Source of the DNA: Amycolatopsis pretoriensis
Lineage (GTDB): Bacteria; Actinomycetota; Actinomycetes; Mycobacteriales; Pseudonocardiaceae
Length of the DNA: 64,000 nt
Direction: 5' to 3'
Assembly (NCBI RefSeq): GCF_900107925.1
Contig: NZ_FNUJ01000014.1
Span: forward strand, 124,001 to 188,000
The position numbers and the translations under genes are program-made. Shown here piece by piece: positions 22,999 to 31,472 of the stretch (the stretch's first letter is position 1; each line of letters starts with the position of its first letter). The notes below the pieces were generated by a model. It saw only the letters and a program-made list of their open reading frames with translations, was not told the DNA's origin and did not search any database.

Positions 22999-25686
22999 GT
23001 GCGCACTTCGACGACGAAGGCGATTTCCCGGGTGGTCGTCGCACTCCTCGTGCTCGGCCTGAGCCTGGCGATCCCCGGGGTGTCCGCGGGAACCGGCGCC
23101 GCCACCGGGAAGTTCGACTACGGCGAGGCGCTGCAGAAGGCCGTCTGGTTCTACGACGCCCAGCGCTCCGGCGCCTTGCCCGCCGGCAACCGGGTTTCCT
23201 GGCGCGGTCCGTCCGCCCTCGACGACGGCAAGGACGCCGGCCTCGACCTCACCGGCGGGTTCTACGACGCCGGTGACCACGTCAAGTTCGGGCTGCCGTT
23301 CGAGTTCAGCATGACCATGCTCGCCTGGGGCGGGCTGGAGAACCGCGCCGCCTACCGGGACTCCGGCCAATGGCCGTACCTGCTCGCGAACCTGCGTTGG
23401 GGTGCCGACTGGCTGATCAAGGCGCACCCGCAGCCCGACGTCCTGTACGGCCAGGTCGGCAAGGGCGACGACGACCACAAGTGGTGGGGCCCCGCCGAGA
23501 CGATGACCATGGCCCGCCCCGCCTACCGCGTCGACGACTCCTGCCCGGGCTCGGACCTCGCCGGCGAGGCCGCCGCACAGCTGGCCGCCGGCTCACTGGT
23601 CTTCCAGGCCGACGACCCCACCTACGCGGGCACCCTGCTCACGCACGCCAAGCAGCTGTACTCGTTCGCCGACAACCACCGCGGCGCCTACTCGAACTGC
23701 ATCACCGACGCCCAGAACTTCTACAAGTCCTGGAGCGGCTACCAGGACGAGCTGGTGTGGGGCGCGATCTGGCTCTACAAGGCCACCGGTGACAGCGGCT
23801 ACCTCACCAAGGCACGCACCGAGTACGAGAAGCTGGCCACCGAACCGCAGACCACCACCCGCTCCTACCGCTGGACGCTGGCCTGGGACGACAAGTCCTA
23901 CGGCGCCTACGTCCTGCTCGCCCAGCTCACCGGCGATCCCGAGTACGTCGCCGACGCCAACCGCTGGCTCGACTGGTGGACCACCGGTGTGAACGGTCAG
24001 CGCGTGCCCTACTCCCCCGGCGGCCAGGCCGTGCTCGACCAGTGGGGCTCACTGCGGTACGCGGCGAACACCGCGTTCGTGGCGCTGACCTACTCGGACT
24101 GGTTGCGCGCCAACGATCCCACGCGCGCGGCGACCTACCACGCCTTCGGCGTCCGGCAGATCGACTACGCACTCGGCGACAACCCCCGCGGCGCGAGCTT
24201 CGAGGTCGGGTTCGGCGTCAACCCGCCCCGCAACCCGCACCACCGCACCGCGCACGGCTCCTGGGCCGACAGCCTGACCGAACCGGCGCAGAGCCGGCAC
24301 ACCTTGTACGGCGCGCTCGTCGGCGGCCCCTCGTCGCCCAATGACGCGTACACCGACGACCGCAGCAACTACACGATGAACGAGGTCGCCCTCGACTACA
24401 ACGCCGGCTTCACCGGCGCGCTGGCCCGCCTGTACGGCGAGTACGGCGGCGCGCCACTGGCGTCCTTCCCGCCGGCGGAAACCCCGGACGGCCCGGAAAT
24501 CCTGGCGCAGGGCGCCCTCAACCAGCCCGACGGCAGCACGTTCACCGAGGTCAAAGCGTACGTGCTCAACAAGTCGGCGTGGCCGGCACGCACGTTCACC
24601 GGCTCGCTGCGCTACTACTTCACGCTCGACGGCGCCACCACGCCCGGCCAGATCTCGGTTTCCTCCGCGTACAACCAGTGCGACGCGCCGGCCGTGCGCC
24701 AGTTCTCCGGCTCGGTCTACTACGTCGACGTGACGTGCTCCGGCGGGGTCGCTCCCGGCGGGCAGTCCCGATACCGCAAGGAAGTGCAGTTCCGGATCAC
24801 CAGCACCGGCACCTGGGACCCCGGCAACGACTGGTCGCACACCGGCCTGGCCCCCAGCGGGTCCGCGCCCGCGAACGCCTCGCGGCTGGTGCTCGCCCAG
24901 GGCTCCGCCGTGCTGTGGGGCAGCCCGCCCGGACCATCCACAGAGGACACCACGCCGCCGTCGGCGCCGACCGGGGTCACCGCCGTCGCGGGCAGCACCG
25001 GCGTCAGTCTCTTGTGGACCGCCGCCACCGACGACGTCGGTGTCGCCGGGTACGACGTGCTGGACTCCGCCGGCGCGACGATCGGCAGCACCACGACCAC
25101 CGGCTACCAGGTCACCGGCCTCACGCCCGGCACCGCGTACACGTTCTCGGTGCGCGCCCGGGACGCCGCCGGCAACCGGTCCGCGGCCGGCGGTCCGGTG
25201 TCGGTAACGACCACGACGACCGGCGGCGCCACCGGCACGGGATCGCTCGCCGTCCAGCAACGCTCCGGGAGCGGAGCCACCGACAACCAGATCCGCACCA
25301 GCCTCCGGATCGTCAACCGCGGCACCACTTCCGTCGCCCTGACCGGCGTCACCGCGCGCTACTGGTTCACCGGCGACGCGGCCGACCCCGGCTACCAGGT
25401 CTGGTGCGACTACGCGGTCGTCGGCTGCGGCAACGTCACGCTGCGCGTGGTGAAGCTCGGCACTCCCCGCGCGGGAGCCGACGCCTACGTCGAGGCCGGC
25501 TTCAGCGGCGGCACCCTCGCCGCCGGCGTGGACACCGGGGAGCTCCAGATCCGGCTCGCCAAGGCCGACTGGACGCCGTTCGACCAGGCCGACGACTACA
25601 GCTACCGCGCGACGACGTCGTACAGCGACCTCGCCACCGCGACCGCCTACCAGGCCGGCGCCCTCGTCTGGGGCACCGAACCCTGA
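22999..25686 (+). CDS. secreted GH9 cellulase with CBM3c, FnIII and C-terminal CBM3 modules
   Basis: A 895-residue processive-type endoglucanase. Signal peptide 1-30. GH9 catalytic domain about 38-475, with the base Asp pair in GFYDAGDHVKFG (Asp90/Asp93), NPHHRTAHGSW and the general acid Glu462 in NEVALDYNAGF. CBM3c about 490-640, as in Thermobifida Cel9A, where it feeds the active site. A fibronectin III module (about 650-745) and a terminal CBM3 (about 750-895) that binds crystalline cellulose follow. GTG start behind CAGGAGG. Two CelR-type boxes upstream suggest induction by cellobiose. It would degrade cellulose outside the cell. Confidence 0.95.
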   Translation: MRTSTTKAISRVVVALLVLGLSLAIPGVSAGTGAATGKFDYGEALQKAVWFYDAQRSGALPAGNRVSWRGPSALDDGKDAGLDLTGGFYDAGDHVKFGLPFEFSMTMLAWGGLENRAAYRDSGQWPYLLANLRWGADWLIKAHPQPDVLYGQVGKGDDDHKWWGPAETMTMARPAYRVDDSCPGSDLAGEAAAQLAAGSLVFQADDPTYAGTLLTHAKQLYSFADNHRGAYSNCITDAQNFYKSWSGYQDELVWGAIWLYKATGDSGYLTKARTEYEKLATEPQTTTRSYRWTLAWDDKSYGAYVLLAQLTGDPEYVADANRWLDWWTTGVNGQRVPYSPGGQAVLDQWGSLRYAANTAFVALTYSDWLRANDPTRAATYHAFGVRQIDYALGDNPRGASFEVGFGVNPPRNPHHRTAHGSWADSLTEPAQSRHTLYGALVGGPSSPNDAYTDDRSNYTMNEVALDYNAGFTGALARLYGEYGGAPLASFPPAETPDGPEILAQGALNQPDGSTFTEVKAYVLNKSAWPARTFTGSLRYYFTLDGATTPGQISVSSAYNQCDAPAVRQFSGSVYYVDVTCSGGVAPGGQSRYRKEVQFRITSTGTWDPGNDWSHTGLAPSGSAPANASRLVLAQGSAVLWGSPPGPSTEDTTPPSAPTGVTAVAGSTGVSLLWTAATDDVGVAGYDVLDSAGATIGSTTTTGYQVTGLTPGTAYTFSVRARDAAGNRSAAGGPVSVTTTTTGGATGTGSLAVQQRSGSGATDNQIRTSLRIVNRGTTSVALTGVTARYWFTGDAADPGYQVWCDYAVVGCGNVTLRVVKLGTPRAGADAYVEAGFSGGTLAAGVDTGELQIRLAKADWTPFDQADDYSYRATTSYSDLATATAYQAGALVWGTEP

Positions 25687-25690
25687 TCGG

Positions 25691-26263
25691 CTACTCCGGT
25701 TCGTCCGGCAGGTCGGCGGCGACGGCGAGCAGGTCCGCGGCGCTGCCGGCCAGCAGGTCGGCGAAATCGGCCCGTTCGCCGAGCACCCAGCGCCGGGTGG
25801 CCGACGCCAGGATCGCCATGCCGAGGGCGGTGGCCAGCCGCGCGGTCTGCTCGTCGTGGCCCCGGCGGCACAGCGCCGCGGCGGTCACCTCCGCCAGCAT
25901 CGCTTCCTTGATCAGGCTGCGTTCGCGCAGCGGCGGGTTGTCCGCGATGACGCCACGCAGCTCGATCAGCAGTTCGGGCGGCCGCAGCACGCGGGGCACG
26001 GCGGTGAACGCGGCCATCAGCGTCGCGAGCGCGCCGGTGCCGGCGGGCACGTCTTCGATGCCCGCTTCCAGGCAGGCCTGCAGCTCGTCGCCGGCGAACA
26101 GGACCTCCCGCTTGTCGGTGAACCAGCGGTAGAACGACCGCTCGGTCAGGCCGGCGTGCTTGGCGATCTGCGCGACCGTGGTGCGGTCGTAGCCCTGATC
26201 GCGGAACAGCTCCAGCGCCGCGCGCTCGAGCCGCTCACGGGTGTTGCCTTCCCAACGCGCCAT
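25691..26263 (-). CDS. TetR-family transcriptional regulator
   Basis: A 190-residue TetR repressor: the N-terminal helix-turn-helix TVAQIAKHAGLTERSFYRWF at about 28-47, preceded by RLERAALELFRDQGYDRT, and an all-helical ligand domain. It is divergent from the quinone-reductase-like gene at 26355; their 91-bp gap holds two mirror-image 16-bp sites, so it should repress both genes and be released by an electrophile or quinone-like ligand (inference). Its stop is four bases from the convergent cellulase stop. Confidence 0.92.
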   Translation of the reverse strand: MARWEGNTRERLERAALELFRDQGYDRTTVAQIAKHAGLTERSFYRWFTDKREVLFAGDELQACLEAGIEDVPAGTGALATLMAAFTAVPRVLRPPELLIELRGVIADNPPLRERSLIKEAMLAEVTAAALCRRGHDEQTARLATALGMAILASATRRWVLGERADFADLLAGSAADLLAVAADLPDEPE

Positions 26264-26277
26264 GCGCCCAGCATAGC

Positions 26278-26333
26278 GACAGCAGATGCTGTCATCACTG
26301 TGCTACCGTCGAGTGACGACAGCATCTGCTGTC
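26278..26333. promoter_or_regulatory. pair of mirror-image TetR operators
   Basis: GACAGCAGATGCTGTC at 26278-26293 and its exact reverse complement GACAGCATCTGCTGTC at 26318-26333, each itself a near-palindrome. Centre-to-centre spacing is 40 bases, close to four helical turns. The first starts 15 bases before the TetR start, the second ends 22 bases before the reductase ATG. Confidence 0.82.
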
Positions 26334-26354
26334 ACTCATCTTCGGGAGATCCCC

Positions 26355-27287
26355 ATGCGCACCCTGCGTTTCCACCGGACCGGCGAACCCCTCGACGTCC
26401 TGCGGCTGGAAGAGGCCGAGCCGCCCCAGCCGGCGCCGGGGCAGCTCCGCGTCACCGTCGAGGTCTGCACCGTCAACCCCGCCGACCTGGCGCTCTGCCG
26501 GGGTCTCTACCCCGGCGACCTGCCGCGCGGGATCGGGCTCGAGGTCGCCGGCACGGTCGACGCCCTCGGCGAGAACGTGACCGGCGTCCGGCTCGGGGAC
26601 GCGGTCTTCGGCCCCGTCCCATTCACCGGACCGACCGCGGGCGCGTCCGACCTGGCGGTGCTCGACACCTGGTTCCCCCGGCCACCCGCGTTGGCTCCGG
26701 CGGCCGCGGCCGCGCTGCCCATGGCCGTGGACACCGCCCAGCTCGGCCTGGACCTGCTCGCCATCACCCCCGCCACGACCCTGCTCGTCAGCGGCGGCGG
26801 CACCACCACGGGCTTCGCCGCCGTGCAGCTCGCCCGCCGGACCGGCGCGCGCGTGCTCACCACGGCGGGCCCGACCCACGCCGAAGCCCTGCGCGCCACC
26901 GGAGCCGAGGTCACCCCCTACGGCGGCGGCATGGCCGGGCGGGTGCGCGAACTGGCGGGCGGACCGGTCGACGTCGTCCTCGACGTCTCACCACCCGACG
27001 ACGCCACCATTCCCGAACTCCTCCGCACGGTCACCGACCCCAGCCACGTCCTGACCATCAGCAACCTGGCGGCCGCCCGCGAACTCGGTGCCCGCGACGC
27101 GTTTACCGAGGGACCTCTCGGCCACCGCTACGACGTCGTCGGCAAGTGCGCCCGGCTCGCCGCGCGGCGCCGGTTCGGCATCCCGGTCGCCCGGGTCGTC
27201 CCGCTCGCCGACTGGCGGGAGGCCATCGAAACGAGCCAGTCACAGCGTCCTGGTGGCAAGGTGGTGCTCCAGGTGGCTCCTCGCTGA
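26355..27287 (+). CDS. zinc-independent MDR (quinone-oxidoreductase-like) NADPH enzyme
   Basis: A 310-residue medium-chain dehydrogenase/reductase. The GroES-like domain reads LRFHRTGEPLDVLRLEEAEP, VNPADLALCRGLYPGDLP and GLEVAGTVDALGENVTGVRL; the Rossmann domain has LLVSGGGTTTGFAAVQLARR, where a GGGTTTG version replaces the usual GAAGGVG. No zinc ligands are visible, as in quinone reductases. It probably reduces quinones or enones with NADPH. ATG 26355 follows CGGGAGAT. Controlled by the divergent TetR protein. Confidence 0.88.
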   Translation: MRTLRFHRTGEPLDVLRLEEAEPPQPAPGQLRVTVEVCTVNPADLALCRGLYPGDLPRGIGLEVAGTVDALGENVTGVRLGDAVFGPVPFTGPTAGASDLAVLDTWFPRPPALAPAAAAALPMAVDTAQLGLDLLAITPATTLLVSGGGTTTGFAAVQLARRTGARVLTTAGPTHAEALRATGAEVTPYGGGMAGRVRELAGGPVDVVLDVSPPDDATIPELLRTVTDPSHVLTISNLAAARELGARDAFTEGPLGHRYDVVGKCARLAARRRFGIPVARVVPLADWREAIETSQSQRPGGKVVLQVAPR

Positions 27288-27383
27288 ACGGTCGTGGCGG
27301 AGTGGTGCCCGGCACGTCCAGGCGGCGTGCTGCCGCAGGCCGCGGGCTCGGGTTCCCCACAACCCCGAAGCCCGATTGTGACT

Positions 27384-27443
27384 ACGGCCGGCAGTACCGC
27401 GTCAAGGCGGGAAAGCGTGCCTTGACCCGGCACCGCCGGCCGT
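27384..27443. terminator. long imperfect hairpin between convergent genes
   Basis: Arms 27384-27408 and 27419-27443 pair over 25 bases with three mismatches around a ten-base loop. Outer arms read ACGGCCGGC/GCCGGCCGT, inner arms GTCAAGGC/GCCTTGAC. It lies between the convergent reductase and arabinofuranosidase genes and lacks a T-tract, as is normal for high-GC terminators. It could also be a dispersed repeat. Confidence 0.65.
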
Positions 27444-27578
27444 GTTCTGGCTTCGGATCGGGGTTGCGGGGCGGTCTGGCTGGTGGGGGTGCGAGTTGCG
27501 CCGCCGGCCTGCGTTCGGTTGTGTGCTCGCCGGGTCCAACCGGTGGTCATCACAATCCCGTTCCTTCCTCGAAGGTGC

Positions 27579-29045
27579 TCAACCCAGCGTCCACCGCTGG
27601 TTGCTGCCGCCGTTGCAGGTCCACAGCTCGACCAGCGCGCCGTTGGCCGTCGACGCGCCCGTCACGTCCAGGCACAGCCCGGACTGCGCACCGGTCACCG
27701 TGCCGTCGGAGTTGACTGTCCACTGCTGGTTGGCCCCGCCGTTGCAGGACCAGGTCACCACCTTCGTCCCGGGGCTCGTCCCGTTGCCCGAAGCGTCCAG
27801 GCAGAGCGTCTGCCCGCCGATGGTGGCCGTCAGCTGGTTCGACGATGTGCGGGTCCAGCTCTGGTTCGCCTGGCCGGAACAGCTGTAGATCTGCAGCTGG
27901 GTGCCGGGTGTGGTGGTGGACCCCGGGACGTCGAGGCACTTGCCGGCGCCGACCGCGTGCAGCGGCCCGGTCGTGGTGCCGCTGCCGCCGGTGCCGTACC
28001 CGGCCGCGGTGATGTTGGCCTGCACGGCGTTTTCGGTGGCGTCGGAGGGATAGCCGGACGTCATCACGCCTTCGTAGAACGTCCCCGCGGAGCCGATGCT
28101 GTTGTCGCCACCGGTGCCGAGGATGATCGCGCCTTCCTTGCGCATCGGGTTGTAGCCGGACACGTTGGGGCGGGCGCCGTCGTAGAAGGTCGACAGGCCG
28201 CCGGACTGCGCGTTGCCGCCGCGGATCGCCCAGTGGTTGGGCGCGCCCTTGATGATCGCCGTCAGGTAGCGGTGGCTGATGCTCGGGTCGTTGGCGTTGT
28301 AGCGCTGGTTGATCCCGGAGAACAGACCGTTTTCGAGGTCGGCCATGATCCACGGGCCGTTCCCGGCGCCGTAGCCCCAGACCTTGATGTTGCCGAAGTA
28401 GATGGCCTCCATCGTGCCGTTGCCGTTGTCCCGGCTGTTGCGCTCGGCGTTGCCGTAGTCGAAGCAGCAGCCGCCGTTGTAGTGCGTGCCGTCGAAGATC
28501 GCGTACATGCCCTCCGGCTGGTCACCGGTCGCCGTGCCGGTGGCGTTGTTGTTCCGGTACCCGGTGCCCGGGGCGACGAACACGCCGTACGCCTTCTGCC
28601 CGCCGACGGTGATCGGAGCGGCCGCCGCGTTGGCGAGGTTGTCGTACCCGCCGGCGGCCGGCCCCTGGAACCCGCCGGGTGGCGCCTGCGTGAGGTGGTT
28701 GCCGCGGCCGGACTGGTCGTAGATGACGGTGATCAGGCACGTCGTCCCGCCGCAGAAGGAATCCTGGGTCGCCGCGTTCGCGACGCCGCCCGCGCTCAGC
28801 AGGCCGATGTCCCGCGTCGCGTTGTCGGAGGCCCGCCGGACTTGGTACAGCGCCCCGTTGTAGCCGCCGTACAGCGCCCGGGTGGTGGAATGCGCGGCCA
28901 CGCACGGTGTGCCGCCGGCGGCGTAGAGGTCGCACGGTCCCTGCGTGGCGGCCTGCGCCGGTACGGCCGGGCCGGCCAGCGCGCCCGCGGCGAGCACCAC
29001 CGCGGCTCCCGTGGTCCGAAGCGCTCTGCTCCATCGTGTTTTCAT
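27579..29045 (-). CDS. secreted AbfB-type alpha-L-arabinofuranosidase with C-terminal ricin B lectin module
   Basis: A 488-residue secreted enzyme. Signal peptide about 1-32. The catalytic domain (about 35-345) has the AbfB family marks GPCDLYAAGGTPCVAAHSTT, QDSFCGGTTCLITVIYDQSG, GGCCFDYGNAERN and GTFYEGVMTSGYPSDATENA. A beta-trefoil (about 352-488) has QANQSW, GANQQW and GSNQRW, the QxW signatures of three subdomains. It removes arabinofuranosyl side chains from arabinoxylan or arabinan. Last gene of a three-gene operon behind the fucosidase and GH59 genes (28-bp gap). A second copy at 36732-38189 has the modules in reverse order. Confidence 0.92.
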   Translation of the reverse strand: MKTRWSRALRTTGAAVVLAAGALAGPAVPAQAATQGPCDLYAAGGTPCVAAHSTTRALYGGYNGALYQVRRASDNATRDIGLLSAGGVANAATQDSFCGGTTCLITVIYDQSGRGNHLTQAPPGGFQGPAAGGYDNLANAAAAPITVGGQKAYGVFVAPGTGYRNNNATGTATGDQPEGMYAIFDGTHYNGGCCFDYGNAERNSRDNGNGTMEAIYFGNIKVWGYGAGNGPWIMADLENGLFSGINQRYNANDPSISHRYLTAIIKGAPNHWAIRGGNAQSGGLSTFYDGARPNVSGYNPMRKEGAIILGTGGDNSIGSAGTFYEGVMTSGYPSDATENAVQANITAAGYGTGGSGTTTGPLHAVGAGKCLDVPGSTTTPGTQLQIYSCSGQANQSWTRTSSNQLTATIGGQTLCLDASGNGTSPGTKVVTWSCNGGANQQWTVNSDGTVTGAQSGLCLDVTGASTANGALVELWTCNGGSNQRWTLG

Positions 29046-29073
29046 CGAACTCCTTTGTCCGGACGAGATGCTG

Positions 29074-31446
29074 CTAGCTCCGTGTCCACTTCTGGGCGTC
29101 GCTGCCCGTGCAGGCCTGCAGGGTCACCGGAGCGCTGTTCGCGGTGCCGCCCGGGCCGAGGCACAGTCCTGATGGGACGCCGGTGATCGTGCCGTCGGCG
29201 TTGGCGTTCCACTGCTGGTTCGCGCCGCCCGTGCAGTCCCAGATGATCGCCCGGGTGCCGGCCGCGGTGCTCGCGCCTTCGGCGTCGAGGCACTTGGCGC
29301 CGTACACCAGCAACTGTTTCCCGGAAGTGAGCGTCCACTGCTGGTTGCCGCCGCCGTTGCAGTCCCACAGCGCGACCTGGGTGCCGTTCGTCTGGGAAAC
29401 GTTCGGGACGTCGAGGCAGCGGCCGGAGCCGGTGTTGCGCAGCACCGACGTCGACCCGCCACCCGTGCCGGTCACGGAAAGGTTGTCGAACTGGGCGGTC
29501 TCCCCCGTGCTCGTGCCGATCCCGGCTTGGCCGGCCGGGAAGGTGCTGTCGGTGACCGTGCCGAGCACGGCGCCGTCGACGGAAGCGGTGATGGTGCTGC
29601 CGGAGAAGCCCAGCGACAGCTTGTGCCAGCGGTTCGTGCCCAGCGCGGTCGTCGTGCCGCTGCGCAGCGTCGTGACCTGCTGGCTGGTGTTGTTGCGCTG
29701 GATCGACCACGCGCCGGTGTCGCTGATCCGCAGGTAGTACGCGTTCACCGCGCCCTGGTTGCCCGTGTCCTGCGAGCCGACCCGGCCGAGCAGCTGGACC
29801 GACCCGGACTTCTCCAGCAGCACGTCCGCGTTGACCGTGTAGGCGCTCCAGGCGATGTTGCCCAGCAGCGCGTAGGGATCGACGAACTTCTTCCAGGGGA
29901 TCGGCTTCTGCGGTGCGGCCTGGCGCACGCACGTGCCCGCGCGGCCGGCGCCGCAGGCGGACGTCTCGAAGGCGCCCTCCATGTCCATCAGGTACTTGGC
30001 TTCCTTGCCGGTCGCGTACCCGTCGAAGCTGTCGCTGTAGGGCAGGTTCAGCGAACCCTGCGCCGGGCTGGTCGCGGTGCCCTTGCCCTGTCCGGTGGTG
30101 GTCGTGATCGTGTACAGGTAACCGGGCTGCGCGGTGAGCGAGAACGCTCCCCCGGACGGCGTGATGTCGGCCGTGTGCTTGAAGAAGTCCGCCGAGTTGT
30201 TCGAGTTCAGGTTCGTCGCCCACACGTGCACCTGGCCGGTCGACAGCCCGCCGGTGACGTTCAGGTTCAGCGTCTGGGCCGACGTGGCGTCCATCGTCTC
30301 GATGATCGTGCTGTAGTCACCGGAGTTCGGGGACCGCAGCGAGACGTAGCTGCCGTTGGCGCGGTTTCCGCCGAGGTACCCGCTGGAGGTGTCGAGGTAT
30401 TTCCAGCCGGGCGCGGTGAACTGCGTGGTGTGCGCCAGCGCCCAGGCGTCCTTGCCGACCGAGTAGTAGCCCGACCACGGCTGGTTGGCCAGCACCAGGC
30501 CCACAGTCGGCCAGGGGATGTTCGGCGTGGTGGCGGCGATGAGGTCCCAGTTGAGGTACGCGGTCATCTTGCCGTCGAGGTAGACGCGGTTGATGCCGCG
30601 GGCCAGCGGTTTGGCACCGTCGTTGTAGTCCTGGGAGCCGTTTTCGCTCGACCACAGCGTCTTTCCGGTACCGGTGACGCTCGAAGGCACGCTGCACGAC
30701 GTCTGCGCGCTGAGGTAGCCGCAGGTGTAGTGGGCGCTCAAAACATCGGTCGCGTTCCGGTAGGCGGTGTTCGTCGAGATCGCGCTCGCCGGTCCCCAGT
30801 CCCCCGGCCACGAGTCGCCGGAGATGACCTTGACCGCGCTGTACCCGTTGGCGTTGAGCGCATTGCGCAGGGTCACGGTCCAGTCGGCGCTCCACTGCTT
30901 CTCGTTCTGGACGCTGGTGAGGTAGTCGATCGTCAGCCCGTGCTGCTTCGCGCACCCGAGCCACGAAAGGTAATAACCGGTCAGGTCGTCGGAGAAGAAC
31001 GTGCCGTTGCCGATCCAGCCGGGTGCGCCCCACGGCAGGCCGACCAGCTTGATGCCGGGGTTGCGTGCCTTGGCCTGCTCCATGATCCACCACTCGTACC
31101 CGCGGTTGCAGTCCAGGTCGCCGCGGAAGTGCGCGTGGCTGGGTTCCGCGCCGCTGGTCGAGTTGGTGTCCCCGCCCATCTCCACCTTGAGGATCTGCAG
31201 CGCGGCGCCGTAGCCGGGCTTGAAGAGGTAGTCGAGGATCTGGCCGCGCTGGGGCTCCGGGTAGTCGATCAGCAGGCGGCTGTTGCCCCCGCCGCCGCTG
31301 ACCGCGCCGACGCCGTCGAACGTGCGCCCGGCCGACCCGCCGTCGATCGTGATCGAGGTGGCGGCCGCGGCCGGTGCGGCACCGGCCACCACACCGGCGG
31401 CCAGGACGACGGTGGCGACCACCATCCGCAGCGGGGTTCGGGACAT
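29074..31446 (-). CDS. secreted GH59 galactocerebrosidase-like enzyme with C-terminal ricin module
   Basis: A 790-residue secreted enzyme. Signal peptide about 1-29. The catalytic part follows animal galactosylceramidase closely (FDGVGAVSGGGGNSRLLIDY, LDYLFKPGYGAALQILKVEM, GYEWWIMEQAKARNPGIKL). The acid Glu182 is in SVQNEKQW and the nucleophile Glu268 in TLWSSENGS. A beta-sandwich/lectin-like region follows (about 500-655), then a ricin trefoil (about 660-790; GNQQW, ANQQW, AQKW). Bacterial GH59 substrates may be galactosylated lipids or galactans. Start ATG 31446; the frame is open far upstream but overlaps the fucosidase. Gap of 26 bp to the fucosidase gene. Confidence 0.92.
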   Translation of the reverse strand: MSRTPLRMVVATVVLAAGVVAGAAPAAAATSITIDGGSAGRTFDGVGAVSGGGGNSRLLIDYPEPQRGQILDYLFKPGYGAALQILKVEMGGDTNSTSGAEPSHAHFRGDLDCNRGYEWWIMEQAKARNPGIKLVGLPWGAPGWIGNGTFFSDDLTGYYLSWLGCAKQHGLTIDYLTSVQNEKQWSADWTVTLRNALNANGYSAVKVISGDSWPGDWGPASAISTNTAYRNATDVLSAHYTCGYLSAQTSCSVPSSVTGTGKTLWSSENGSQDYNDGAKPLARGINRVYLDGKMTAYLNWDLIAATTPNIPWPTVGLVLANQPWSGYYSVGKDAWALAHTTQFTAPGWKYLDTSSGYLGGNRANGSYVSLRSPNSGDYSTIIETMDATSAQTLNLNVTGGLSTGQVHVWATNLNSNNSADFFKHTADITPSGGAFSLTAQPGYLYTITTTTGQGKGTATSPAQGSLNLPYSDSFDGYATGKEAKYLMDMEGAFETSACGAGRAGTCVRQAAPQKPIPWKKFVDPYALLGNIAWSAYTVNADVLLEKSGSVQLLGRVGSQDTGNQGAVNAYYLRISDTGAWSIQRNNTSQQVTTLRSGTTTALGTNRWHKLSLGFSGSTITASVDGAVLGTVTDSTFPAGQAGIGTSTGETAQFDNLSVTGTGGGSTSVLRNTGSGRCLDVPNVSQTNGTQVALWDCNGGGNQQWTLTSGKQLLVYGAKCLDAEGASTAAGTRAIIWDCTGGANQQWNANADGTITGVPSGLCLGPGGTANSAPVTLQACTGSDAQKWTRS

Positions 31447-31472
31447 GGCAGCTCTCTCTTCCGACGAAGGGA

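Noticed and set aside
27579..29045. Ricin-type domains as a toxin signature
   Set aside because: They are attached to glycoside hydrolases and esterases; carbohydrate binding is the simple explanation.
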